From NCBI GenBank assembly GCA_963702565.1, contig CAVPDE010000018.1:62001-126000 (forward strand): a stretch of DNA of 64,000 nucleotides. Reading direction: 5' to 3'. The stretch comes from CAVPDE01 sp963702565 (lineage in GTDB: Bacteria > Desulfobacterota > DSM-4660 > Desulfatiglandales > HGW-15). A program made the translations under genes and the position numbers. How positions within the stretch are numbered: position 1 is the stretch's first letter; each line of letters opens with the position of its first letter. This document shows positions 34,780-43,406 of the stretch, one piece after another. The notes under the pieces were generated by a model. The model was not told where the DNA came from. It searched no databases and saw only the letters and a list, made by a program, of their open reading frames with translations.

Positions 34780-35217
34780 ATGCCCGAGGAGTTGTTCAAG
34801 AAAACCTTCACGATTCTATCGCGCAATTTCGACAAGGCCGGCGAGAATTCATCCGAAATCAAGGCGATCCTGAAAGGGCTTGGCTTTGACTCGGAGACCA
34901 TCCGCCGCACGGTCGTGGTGGCCTTTGAAGCGGAAATGAATGTGGTCATGTACGCGCGTGTGGGCACCCTGACCTTCAGGATCACCGAGGATGACATCCG
35001 GATCGAGATCATGGATGAGGGTCCGGGCATCCCCGATATTGAGCAAGCCATGCAGCCGGGTTTTTCAACAGCTTCGGATGAGATGCGCGAGATGGGTTTT
35101 GGCTTCGGCATGGGCCTGCCGAACATCAAGAAGCATTCTGATAGCTTAGAAATAGAATCTCAAATCGGAAAAGGAACCACCCTTTTCGCAAGCATAAAGC
35201 TTAACTCCAATGCGTGA
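34780..35217 (+). CDS. small HATPase (RsbW/anti-sigma kinase-like) protein
   Basis: A 145-residue ATP-binding protein of the GHKL type with VVVAFEAEMNVVMYA (N box, Glu and Asn), DEGPGIPDIEQAM (G1 box) and GFGFGMGLPNIKKHSD (G2 box). It has no phosphoacceptor domain, so it resembles anti-sigma factor kinases (RsbW/SpoIIAB) rather than histidine kinases. Its start is three bases after the DRTGG stop and its end overlaps the next gene by eight bases. Its target is unknown; no STAS or sigma gene is adjacent. Confidence 0.85.
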   Translation: MPEELFKKTFTILSRNFDKAGENSSEIKAILKGLGFDSETIRRTVVVAFEAEMNVVMYARVGTLTFRITEDDIRIEIMDEGPGIPDIEQAMQPGFSTASDEMREMGFGFGMGLPNIKKHSDSLEIESQIGKGTTLFASIKLNSNA

Positions 35218-36502
35218 ATGGACCCACAACTTTAGAATCGATCCCCACAAGTGCTCCGGGCGGATGGACTGCATGCGAGTCTGCCCCACCCAGGCCATCC
35301 GCGTCAAAGAGGGAAAGGCCAAGCTCTTGTCCGAGCTTTGCATCGATTGCGGTTCCTGCCTGCGGGTCTGTTCCTCAGGAGCTATTTCAGCAGCGACGCA
35401 GTCTTTGAAAGACCTATCGAAGTTCAAATACAAAGTGGCAGTACCGTCCGCTGTTCTCTTCGGCCAGTTCCCGTCCAGCATCTCTCCGGCCCAAATCATC
35501 GAAGGGCTCAAATCCCTTGGGTTTGACGCGGTCTGGATTATTGGGGTCGAAACAGCCCTGACCAATCAAGCCATCCGGGAATACATGGGAAGATGGAAGG
35601 GGAAATTTCCTCTCATATCCAGTTCCTGCCCGGTGGTCGTGAGGTTGATCCAGGTTTCTTATCCGGGTATGGTGGAACAGCTGGTCCACGTTGAACCTCC
35701 GCGTGAATTGGCCGGCAGGGAACTCAAGCGAAAATATTCTGAGGAACTGGGAATCCCCAAACATGAAATCGGGGCAATCTATGTGACCTCGTGCCAGGCA
35801 AAAACGATCTCGATTCTGGAACCGGCGGAGGGAGTGAAGAGTGATCTGGATGGCACCGTCAGCATTTCGGATGTGTATAACGGCATCCTATCCGCAGCAC
35901 ATGCATCCAAAGAGAATGGTCCCGCAACGGCTCTTCAGGATTACCTGTTCAGTGAGGACATGTTCCAATGGTCCACAGGCAAAGGGCAACGAGGGAATCT
36001 TCGAGACTACCGTTACATGGCTTTGACGGGTTTATCGAACATCATTCAGGTCTTTGACGACATCGAGAAGGGGAAACTGCGCAATATAGATTTCCTGGAA
36101 TGCTATGCTTGCTGGGGCGGGTGCGTCAACGGCAATCTCACGGTGGACAACTTCTATGTGACCCGCAGCAAATTGCAGCGACTGGTGGCTGAACTTCCCG
36201 ACCAGAAAGCCCTGATTGAAGCAGAAGCAAAAAAACGCTATCCCAACGAAAATCTTTACGCCAAAGCGCCTATCCGGCCGCGACCCATCAAAGGAGACAT
36301 GGGGGACCTGAAGGAGCGTATCAAGCGTGTGAAAGAGGCCGAAGTCGTGCTGAGCACATTGCCGGCACTTAATTGCGGCTTATGCGGAGCGCCCAATTGC
36401 AAAACCCTGGCCATGGATATTGCTTCAGGCGATGCCCAAAAGACGGAGTGTATTTTCTTTTCCAAGGATCGATTGGAGAAACTCAGAGCCACCTATCTCT
36501 AA
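35210..36502 (+). CDS. iron-only hydrogenase-like protein with degenerate H-cluster motifs
   Basis: 430 residues: N-terminal ferredoxin pair, a Fe_hyd_lg_C domain (~70-345) and a C-terminal FeS domain (CGLCGAPNCKTLAMDIASGDAQKTEC). In the hydrogenase domain the four cluster cysteines remain (C140 in SSSCP, C195 in TSCQAK, C301 and C305 in ECYACWGGC), and K198 remains, but TSCCP has lost its proton-transfer Cys, MPC is TSC, the following Glu is Ser, and the Met of ExMxC is Tyr. In the first ferredoxin motif Arg18 replaces one Cys (C15, C21 and C25 remain); the second is complete. It is likely a sensor or electron carrier, not a hydrogen-evolving enzyme. Confidence 0.88.
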   Translation: MREWTHNFRIDPHKCSGRMDCMRVCPTQAIRVKEGKAKLLSELCIDCGSCLRVCSSGAISAATQSLKDLSKFKYKVAVPSAVLFGQFPSSISPAQIIEGLKSLGFDAVWIIGVETALTNQAIREYMGRWKGKFPLISSSCPVVVRLIQVSYPGMVEQLVHVEPPRELAGRELKRKYSEELGIPKHEIGAIYVTSCQAKTISILEPAEGVKSDLDGTVSISDVYNGILSAAHASKENGPATALQDYLFSEDMFQWSTGKGQRGNLRDYRYMALTGLSNIIQVFDDIEKGKLRNIDFLECYACWGGCVNGNLTVDNFYVTRSKLQRLVAELPDQKALIEAEAKKRYPNENLYAKAPIRPRPIKGDMGDLKERIKRVKEAEVVLSTLPALNCGLCGAPNCKTLAMDIASGDAQKTECIFFSKDRLEKLRATYL

Positions 36503-39500
36503 AAAAAGGAGAGCTGGTTAGGTGCTTTCTTTTTCGGCTTCCAGGGCTTTCGCTCCAGGGGCCGCCGGAGGTTTTGAGGGATGAGGAGGGTAAAAGGCGA
36601 CGGTTTCATGTCAAGAGGCCGGCCGTTCAGGGTGCGGCGTGCCGCATGAGAGATAACAAGCCTTGACCGGGCGCGGGTCATGCCGACATAAAAGAGCCTC
36701 TTTTCTTCCGCTTCGTCCTGGTCTCCGTAAAGGGTGCAGGGGAGCAGCTGATCCTCGCACCCTGCAATGAAAACCACCGGCCACTCAAGGCCCTTTGCTG
36801 CATGCAAGGACATGACCGCCACGCGGTCTCCGAGCAAGCCGGCATGATCAATCCCGCGCTCTAGGGACAGGGTGTCCAAAAAGGACTTCAGGTCGTCTGG
36901 GGTTTCCTTGGCGAGGTCACGCAGGCGGCGAAGGCGGTTCGTCTCTTCTTCGGACAGTGTCGTCAAACCGTGCAGAGTCACGGCCTGGTCGATGAACTCC
37001 AGGAGTGTCCGTCCACCACCCCCACCTTTGTCCTCCCCCGTCAAGGGGGAGGAGAATTTGGGGCTGTCCTCTCCCCCCAGAGGAATGGAGGAAGGGAATT
37101 CATCCTCTCCATCCGAAAAGGAGAAGCGTTGAGACTTAGCCTCATCAACTGAATGAGAGGAACGAACGAGTTGGGGTTCCCCTCCCTTGAGGGGAGGGGA
37201 CAGGGGAGGGTGGGGCGTGAGGCCACTGTCTTCCAGAATCTGAAGATAGGCATCCCGGTAATACTGGTTTTCGGGATAGGAGACGGTCTGCAGGAACCGC
37301 CAGAGGACGTTGACGGGAAAGCTTTCGATCAGAGGTTTCTCGCCGGACCGGACAAAGGGGATTCCCGCTCTTGAGAAGGCCTCCTCAAAGGCATCGCCCT
37401 GGGCATTGAGTCTGAAAAGTACGGCCATGTCCCCAAAGCCGAGGTTTTCGCACTCCTCCTGCGAAGAGGCCCTTCCGCTGTCTAACGAGAAATACGACGT
37501 CCCTCCAATGAGCTTCTCGATTTGCTCCACGATCATCTCTGCTTCTTCGGCTTCTGTTCTGCAATCCGAGATCTGCACCAGTTCGCCGATTCCCATAACG
37601 CTTTTGAGCTTCTGCTTCTTTTGCATCAGGGACGAAGCGGCATCGAGGATGGGCTGAGTGGATCGGTAGTTGACAAGAAGGGGGACCGTCTTGGCGCCGG
37701 GAAAATCCCCGGCAAAGCGGTGGAAGTTCTCCGCCTCCGCGCCCCTGAAACCGTAAATGGCCTGGTCCGGATCCCCAATGGCGCAGATGAAGACGGGAAA
37801 AGGTGCACGGTCCCCTTCGACGAAGCTCAGGGTCTTCGACACGGCGCACGGAATGTTCGTGCCGCCCGAAACCATGGCCTTCAGGATTTCGACCTGGGTT
37901 CGGTTGGTGTCCTGGTACTCGTCCACGAAAATCCTGGGGAAACGTGTTGCAAGCCCGGCGGCAACCTCGGGATGGTTCCGGAAGAGCCGAAGGGTTTCCA
38001 CTTCCAGGTCGTGGAGATCAAGCATTCCGAGGCCCCTCAGCTTGAGCTGATACTTCTCATAAAGATCAAAGAGCGGGTCCCTCCTTTTGCCCTCCTCAAG
38101 TGAGGCGAGCTTCAGGCCAGGGAGCTCTCTGAGGAATCCGGCGACACTTCGGATCCCTTTCTTCGATCCCGAGACGACCTGCCGGGCAAGAGCGCCGGCA
38201 TCGATTTCGGAAAGAAGCCCGAAATTTGGAGGCAAACCCAGGGCAGATCCTTTTTCTCTCAAGACCTCCAGGCAGAAAGCGTGGAAGGTGGACACCGTGA
38301 CTTGAGCGCCATGCTCGTCCGGGACAAGAGCGGCCAGCCTTTTTCTCATTTCTGCTGCCGCCTTGTTGGTGAAGGTGAGGGAGAGAATTTCCTCGGCTGA
38401 CGCGAGCTGGCTGCGAATCTGATAAGCGATCCTGTGAGTGAGCGTCATGGTTTTGCCGGTGCCGGGCCCGGCAACGATCAGCAAGTGGCTTCCCTGGTGG
38501 AGCACCGCTTCCTTTTGCGCCGGATTGAGCGGATCAAGGATCGGGTCAAAGAGAAAGGTCTGGTAAGGTTCAGGCGCCTCACGCACCGCCCGAGCCGGGA
38601 GACTCGAAAAAACAGGCTCCCTCTCCTCTTCATCCGGTGCCGTCTCAGCCGGCGCCTCGAAGAGCGCCGTCTGCCCCCTGAGGGTTGCTTTTTCAGACTC
38701 TTCGAAAAGGTGGATGACGCCGTACTCCCCGTCATAGCCCTCTTCCCGGATGACTTTGGACTCACGCATCCGGTCAACCGCTTCAGCCAAAAGCCGGCCT
38801 CCTGCCCGTTCAATGTCTTTGGAGGGCGCATCCATGAGAATGTGAAGTTCGGGGCCGAGGGCGGCGAGCAGTTCTTCGTAGGCTCCAGTCACCTTTTTTG
38901 CGGACGGGCCGCAGCCGAGGATCTCGGAGAGGATTTCAGGCAAAGGGATGATGCTGTAGAAAGGCTTTGGGAGCTTGGGCGCTTCTCTGTCGGCGAGCTC
39001 ATAGACCCTGTGCAGCACTCCGACGGTAACGGGTTTGCCGCACTCCGGACAGACTCCATTGCGACGCCGCGTTTCCGAAGGGTGAAGGCTCACTTTGCAT
39101 TTTCGATGGCCGTCGTGATGATACTTGCCTTCTTCGGGAAAGAACTCGATGGTGCCCTCGAATCCTTTTTTCTCGGTCATCGCATTCACAAGGCTGTCGT
39201 AATCGAGCCGTGTGTCGAAAAGATTGGCTTCTCTTCCCAGTTTCTCGGGGGAGTGAGCATCCGAATTGGACACGAGAAGGTAATCGTCCAGAGCGGAAAG
39301 CCGGCGGTTCATGACCGGATCAGAGGAGAGGCCTGTTTCAAGAGCGTGAATGTGGCCGGTCAGGTCCGCGAAGCACTCGTCGATCGCATCAAAGCCGGAG
39401 TTTGAGCCGAAGAGGGAAAACCAGGGAGTCCAGATGTGAGCGGGAATGAAGAAGCTGCGGTCACTGGTTTCCAGGACAATCTCAAGAAGGTCTCTCGAAT

Positions 39501-39927
39501 CCAGACCAAGGATGGGGCGTCCGTCGGATTTCAGGTTCCCTATGCGACTCAACCGGTCGTTCAGCTCCTTTACGGATTCAAAGTCCGGCATGAGGATGAG
39601 GTTGTGGATCTTTCTGGTTCTTCCTCCCCGCTTGTAAATGCAGCTGATCTCTCCGGAGAGCACGAACCGGACCGGCGAAGAGCAGGATCCTGGAATCCTG
39701 CTGGAGAGGGATTCTTGCACTTCGGGTTTCAACTGGTAGAGGCCGTTTTCAGCAGGCTCCAGTTTCTCCTGGAGCTCGCTGAGCCAGCCGGCGTGGGTGA
39801 AGTCACCGGTGCCCAGCACCGTGATTCCCTTTTTCTGGGCCCAGACAAAGAGGTCTTCAGGCACAAGGCTCTTGGAAGTGGCACGAGAGAAGTGAGAATG
39901 GATGTGAAGGTCGGCGATGAATCTCAT
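36499..39927 (-). CDS. EndoQ-like PHP nuclease fused to a UvrD/Rep superfamily 1 helicase
   Basis: 1142 residues. Residues ~1-400 resemble COG1379/EndoQ: ADLHIHSHFSRATSK, TGDFTHAGW, a Zn ribbon (CKVSLHPSETRRRNGVCPECG) and GPELHILMDAPSKDI; EndoQ nicks DNA at deaminated bases. From ~475 a complete SF1A helicase follows: GPGTGKTMTL (Walker A, ~487), VDEYQDTNRTQ, GDPDQAIYGFRG, VNYRSTQPI, SLHAAKGLEWPVVFIAG and FYVGMTRARSRL. Residues ~895-970 (LTPHPPLSPPLKGGE... to SPLTGEDKGGGGG) are low-complexity and come from a palindromic element inserted in frame. The 3' end overlaps the convergent redox cluster by four bases. Confidence 0.92.
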   Translation of the reverse strand: MRFIADLHIHSHFSRATSKSLVPEDLFVWAQKKGITVLGTGDFTHAGWLSELQEKLEPAENGLYQLKPEVQESLSSRIPGSCSSPVRFVLSGEISCIYKRGGRTRKIHNLILMPDFESVKELNDRLSRIGNLKSDGRPILGLDSRDLLEIVLETSDRSFFIPAHIWTPWFSLFGSNSGFDAIDECFADLTGHIHALETGLSSDPVMNRRLSALDDYLLVSNSDAHSPEKLGREANLFDTRLDYDSLVNAMTEKKGFEGTIEFFPEEGKYHHDGHRKCKVSLHPSETRRRNGVCPECGKPVTVGVLHRVYELADREAPKLPKPFYSIIPLPEILSEILGCGPSAKKVTGAYEELLAALGPELHILMDAPSKDIERAGGRLLAEAVDRMRESKVIREEGYDGEYGVIHLFEESEKATLRGQTALFEAPAETAPDEEEREPVFSSLPARAVREAPEPYQTFLFDPILDPLNPAQKEAVLHQGSHLLIVAGPGTGKTMTLTHRIAYQIRSQLASAEEILSLTFTNKAAAEMRKRLAALVPDEHGAQVTVSTFHAFCLEVLREKGSALGLPPNFGLLSEIDAGALARQVVSGSKKGIRSVAGFLRELPGLKLASLEEGKRRDPLFDLYEKYQLKLRGLGMLDLHDLEVETLRLFRNHPEVAAGLATRFPRIFVDEYQDTNRTQVEILKAMVSGGTNIPCAVSKTLSFVEGDRAPFPVFICAIGDPDQAIYGFRGAEAENFHRFAGDFPGAKTVPLLVNYRSTQPILDAASSLMQKKQKLKSVMGIGELVQISDCRTEAEEAEMIVEQIEKLIGGTSYFSLDSGRASSQEECENLGFGDMAVLFRLNAQGDAFEEAFSRAGIPFVRSGEKPLIESFPVNVLWRFLQTVSYPENQYYRDAYLQILEDSGLTPHPPLSPPLKGGEPQLVRSSHSVDEAKSQRFSFSDGEDEFPSSIPLGGEDSPKFSSPLTGEDKGGGGGRTLLEFIDQAVTLHGLTTLSEEETNRLRRLRDLAKETPDDLKSFLDTLSLERGIDHAGLLGDRVAVMSLHAAKGLEWPVVFIAGCEDQLLPCTLYGDQDEAEEKRLFYVGMTRARSRLVISHAARRTLNGRPLDMKPSPFTLLIPQNLRRPLERKPWKPKKKAPNQLSFF
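37012..37223. repeat. palindromic element inside the helicase reading frame
   Basis: The arms ACCCCCACCTTTGTCCTCCCCC...TCAAGGGGGAGGAG (left, 37018-37054) and the reverse complement of TTCCCCTCCCTTGAGGGGAGGGGACAGGGGAGGGTGGGG (right, ~37177-37216) match, both being G/C-rich 'CCCTCCCC' palindromes. The minus-strand reading frame of the EndoQ-helicase runs through without a stop and encodes LTPHPPLSPPLKGGE and a mirror-like tail. The element adds about 75 residues between helicase motifs IV and V, where related helicases have a loop. Confidence 0.8.
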
Positions 39928-40044
39928 AGGAAGAACTATCGAACATCATAGAAAGGATGTCAATGCTGACGGAAGTTTAACGCTTGAAGAGGAAAGGGAA
40001 ATTGAAGTAAAGTCTGTTGCACTACACGGAATAAAGGACGCCCC

Positions 40045-40662
40045 ATGATCTTCAATTACTTCAACAGCGTCATTGACTGGTACATGGCGAACATTAACTA
40101 CTTCACCATCACGCTCCTGATGACCATTGAAAGCTCGTTTATCCCGTTTCCCTCCGAAGTGGTGATCCCGCCCGCAGCCTGGAAGGCTGCCCAGGGCGAG
40201 TTGAATGTCTACCTGGTGGTTCTCTGCGGCCTTCTGGGAAGTCTGCTGGGGGCGGTATTCAACTACTATTTCGCCTTGCTCCTCGGCCGCAAATTGGTTT
40301 ATTCCCTTGCAGACACAAAGATCGCCCACCTGATGCTCATCAATCGCCAGTCCGTGGAGAAATCGGAGCGCTACTTTCTCAAGTATGGAAACAGCTCCAC
40401 CTTTATCGGTCGCCTCGTGCCTGCAGTGAGGCAGCTGATATCCCTGCCGGCGGGCCTTGCCAAAATGGATTTAAAAGCCTTCCTCTTCTACACCACCCTC
40501 GGTTCGGGGATATGGACTGTGATCCTGGCGGCCCTTGGGTATTACCTTTACACTCAGAAGGAACTGCTGAACCGGTACTATGAAGAGATCTGGTGGGTCC
40601 TTGTCGTCGTGGGTGTCCTATTCCTGATCTATCTGGTCGTGAAGACGATGAAAGGGAAGTGA
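40045..40662 (+). CDS. DedA-family membrane protein
   Basis: 205 residues with four to five hydrophobic helices. ESSFIPFPSEVVIPPAA near residue 30 and FIGRLVPAVRQLISLPAGLAKM near 125 are the two DedA/VTT-domain signatures (Pro/Glu and Arg-x3-Pro..Arg). The family are lipid scramblases or flippases for undecaprenyl phosphate or phosphatidylethanolamine in characterised cases. AAAGGA precedes the ATG. It lies four bases before a molybdopterin oxidoreductase gene, so it may only be riding on the same transcript. The 117-base space to the divergent helicase gene must hold both promoters. Confidence 0.9.
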   Translation: MIFNYFNSVIDWYMANINYFTITLLMTIESSFIPFPSEVVIPPAAWKAAQGELNVYLVVLCGLLGSLLGAVFNYYFALLLGRKLVYSLADTKIAHLMLINRQSVEKSERYFLKYGNSSTFIGRLVPAVRQLISLPAGLAKMDLKAFLFYTTLGSGIWTVILAALGYYLYTQKELLNRYYEEIWWVLVVVGVLFLIYLVVKTMKGK

Positions 40663-40666
40663 TCCA

Positions 40667-42793
40667 ATGGCTTCAAAGGATCCAACCGAAAGAGTGGTCC
40701 TCACGAGCTGCTCCTATGACTGCGGGGCTCGGTGTGTCCTGAAAGTCCGAGTGAAAGACGGGCGAATCGTGCACATCGGTACCGACGACCGACCCATGCC
40801 CAGCCTCAAAGCCTGTGTGCGTGGACTGGCGCAAAAGGACGTGGTGTACGCCCCTGACCGTCTGACCAAGCCTCTGAGGAGAACTGGTGAAAGGGGTGAA
40901 GGGAAGTTTGAACCGATTTCGTGGGACGAGGCTCTGGAGACCGTAACAAGAGAACTCCAGAGGGTAAAAACCGGGTATGGCAACAGCGCCATATTTCTCA
41001 TGGGATACTCGGGTTCCATAAGTCCGCTTCAAGGCATGGGCAAGGCAGCGCGGCGCTTTTTTAGCCTTTTCGGAGGGTGTGCAACCTGGTGGGGAATTAC
41101 CTCCTATGAGGCGGCGCTCTTTTCATCGCTCGTCACTTTCGGGACGGCCTTCACAGGCACGACCCGGGACAACTTCCTCCATTCCAAGCTGATCATTCTT
41201 TGGGGTTTTGATCCCGTCGTCACGCGCTTCGGTCCGGACACGGTTTACTTTCTCGGGGAGGCCAGAAAAGCCGGGGTAAGGATCGTTTGTGTGGACCCTA
41301 GGTTGAACCAGACTGCAAAGGCGCTGGGGCAACAGTGGATCGCAGTGAAACCGGGCACGGACACAGCCATGATGATCGCCATGGCTCATGTGATGATCAC
41401 CGAAAGCCTCTATGACCGCAGGTTTATCGAGATCCACACCCGGGGATTTGAACAATTTGAAGACTACGTGCTCGGGAAAGAAGACGGTGTACCAAAGACT
41501 CCCGAATGGGCGCAGGAGATCACCGGCGTGAGATCGGAGGTGATTCGGGCTCTAGGCCGTGACTATGCAACCCTCAAACCGGCTGCGCTGGTTGCCGGAT
41601 GGGCTCCGGGGCGAAGCGCGTTTGGGGAACAATATCAGCGCGCGGCGAGCGTTCTGTCCGCCCTGAGCGGCAACATCGGGATCACCGGAGGATATGCGGC
41701 CGGCGGCGTCGGGCGTGTGCCCATGGGATTCCTCAAGGAGGTCCTCCCCGTGCCCGGGGAGGTTACTGCTACGGTCCATATCAGCGACATTTATAAAGCG
41801 CTGCTGGAGGGAAATTCCGGAGGCTATCCCTGCGACGTCAAACTGCTCTACGTGGTGGGCTGCAATCTGCTGAATCAGTTTCTCAACGTGAACAAAGGGA
41901 TCGAGGCGCTCCAGAGGCCAGAATTTATAGTGGTTCATGAGAGGTTCATGACGCCTACAGCGCGCTATGCCGATATCGTGCTTCCGGTCACGACTTCCAT
42001 GGAAGGCGAAGACATCGGACAGCCCTGGTCCGGCAGCCCTTACTTTACCTTTCTCAATCAAGCGATAGAACCCCTTCCGGAGACGAAGTCCGACCTGGAG
42101 ATTTTCTCGGAACTCGCGCAGCGATTAGGGATCAAAGGGTACAACGACAAGTCGGACGAAGAATGGTTGAAGTCGTTCGTGAAAGCTACGGCCGATCTTC
42201 CTGACTATGATAGTTTCAAGCAGAAGGGCTTTCACCAAATCGAGATGAGGGAGCCCTGGGTGGCTTTTCGCGCCCAAGTTGACCATCACCTGCCCTTTCC
42301 AACCCCTTCGGGAAAAATTGAGATCTTCAGCCAGAAAATAGCGGATATGAACAACCCGCTTCTTCCGCCTATCCCCAAATACATCGAGTCCTGGGAAGGG
42401 GTGAGCGACCCTCTGAGGGCCCAATACCCTCTACAGCTGGTGAGCCCGCACGCGAAGACGAGGGTGAATTCACAGTTCGACAATATCGCTAGCCTGAAAG
42501 CGCTTGCGGACGATCGTCTATGGCTGAGTCATGAAGACGCTGCATCCCGGGGCGTCGTGGACGGAGATAAAGTCAGGGTCTACAATGACCGTGGGACGAT
42601 GATCGCGAGGGCGAAGGTGACGGACCGGATCATGCCCGGGAGTGTGAGTTTCGATGCAGGGGCGTGGTATCGGCCGGACGCACAGGGCGTTGATTTTGGA
42701 GGGTGCGTCAACGTACTGACCAGGGATGAAAAGTCGCCCGCCGGCGCTTTTCCCTGCAACACCTGCCTGGTTCAGGTTGAAAAAGTGAGCTGA
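40667..42793 (+). CDS. molybdopterin-dependent oxidoreductase (DMSO reductase family), cytoplasmic
   Basis: 708 residues. N-terminal [4Fe-4S] ligands CSYDCGARC (15-23) with the fourth Cys in LKACVRG (~50); pterin-binding segments (LIILWGFDPVVTRF, RIVCVDPRLNQTAKALGQQWIAVKPGTD, GNIGITGGYAAGG) and the C-terminal molybdopterin domain (LVSPHAKTRVNSQF, PGSVSFDAGAWY). At the metal-ligand position it reads GITSYEA, suggesting serine, as in DMSO/biotin-sulfoxide reductases rather than formate or nitrate enzymes. There is no Tat signal and no electron-transfer subunit next to it. Substrate unknown. It is followed by an unknown protein and a DUF2889-PHP protein in the same direction. Confidence 0.9.
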   Translation: MASKDPTERVVLTSCSYDCGARCVLKVRVKDGRIVHIGTDDRPMPSLKACVRGLAQKDVVYAPDRLTKPLRRTGERGEGKFEPISWDEALETVTRELQRVKTGYGNSAIFLMGYSGSISPLQGMGKAARRFFSLFGGCATWWGITSYEAALFSSLVTFGTAFTGTTRDNFLHSKLIILWGFDPVVTRFGPDTVYFLGEARKAGVRIVCVDPRLNQTAKALGQQWIAVKPGTDTAMMIAMAHVMITESLYDRRFIEIHTRGFEQFEDYVLGKEDGVPKTPEWAQEITGVRSEVIRALGRDYATLKPAALVAGWAPGRSAFGEQYQRAASVLSALSGNIGITGGYAAGGVGRVPMGFLKEVLPVPGEVTATVHISDIYKALLEGNSGGYPCDVKLLYVVGCNLLNQFLNVNKGIEALQRPEFIVVHERFMTPTARYADIVLPVTTSMEGEDIGQPWSGSPYFTFLNQAIEPLPETKSDLEIFSELAQRLGIKGYNDKSDEEWLKSFVKATADLPDYDSFKQKGFHQIEMREPWVAFRAQVDHHLPFPTPSGKIEIFSQKIADMNNPLLPPIPKYIESWEGVSDPLRAQYPLQLVSPHAKTRVNSQFDNIASLKALADDRLWLSHEDAASRGVVDGDKVRVYNDRGTMIARAKVTDRIMPGSVSFDAGAWYRPDAQGVDFGGCVNVLTRDEKSPAGAFPCNTCLVQVEKVS

Positions 42794-42824
42794 GGAGGCA
42801 GAACCTGAGGACGGAGATCTATCC

Positions 42825-43334
42825 ATGCCCCATATCTTATTCTTTTCCAGAAACAGATCGACCAGCGTGGAGCATATTGACAGAAGCTCGGCAAAGGCCT
42901 GCTGCAGGCTGCAAGACTCCCTGATGGATGCGCTTGTTGAAATCAAGGTCAAACTGCCGGATCTTGAGTTGACCAATGTCCGTGCGGAAGTGCATCGGAG
43001 CGACAGGGCGATTTCTGCCGAAGCCGTGGAGAGTCTTCGCAAAGCCATCGGCATCCGTATTGGTCCGGGCCTTGTCAAGATCATGAAAGGCCTTGTGGGA
43101 GACCGTGAAGACCTAAGCGAACTTTTGAACATGCTGGACGAGTGTTGCCAGGGGGTGGTCCTTTCTTTTACCAAGGATACCCTGGCAAAAGCGCCTGAGG
43201 ACCGGGAGAAGGCCAAGGAGTATTATGCCTGGCTGGTGAAGGAGAATGTGAGGCTTTATGACAGTTGCATCGCTTTCGCGCCTGGCAGTCCCCTGGTTGA
43301 TGGGATGAAGCCTCCCAAGGGAAATGACGAGTAA
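42825..43334 (+). CDS. conserved-looking hypothetical protein
   Basis: 169 residues, soluble, no signal peptide. It has several cysteines (AKACCRLQD near residue 24, LDECCQG near 108, YDSCIAF near 147) and a helical pattern (GPGLVKIMKGLVGDREDLSELLNMLDECC). These are similar in style to DUF2889 (helical C-terminal part with paired cysteines), and a DUF2889 protein is encoded next, so a distant relationship is possible. It starts 31 bases after the molybdopterin oxidoreductase and ends with a strong hairpin. Function unknown. Confidence 0.7.
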   Translation: MPHILFFSRNRSTSVEHIDRSSAKACCRLQDSLMDALVEIKVKLPDLELTNVRAEVHRSDRAISAEAVESLRKAIGIRIGPGLVKIMKGLVGDREDLSELLNMLDECCQGVVLSFTKDTLAKAPEDREKAKEYYAWLVKENVRLYDSCIAFAPGSPLVDGMKPPKGNDE

Positions 43335-43347
43335 AGAGGGCTAGCCT

Positions 43348-43372
43348 CACGGACAAACGAAGTTTGTCCGTG
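43348..43372 (+). terminator. hairpin after the hypothetical gene
   Basis: CACGGACAAAC (43348-43358) and GTTTGTCCGTG (43362-43372) pair perfectly around a 3-base GAA loop, 13 bases after the stop. No T-run; it could attenuate transcription into the DUF2889-PHP gene. Confidence 0.55.
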
Positions 43373-43406
43373 CCACCTATCATCTGCAGAGACCAGGGAT
43401 TGAGCT

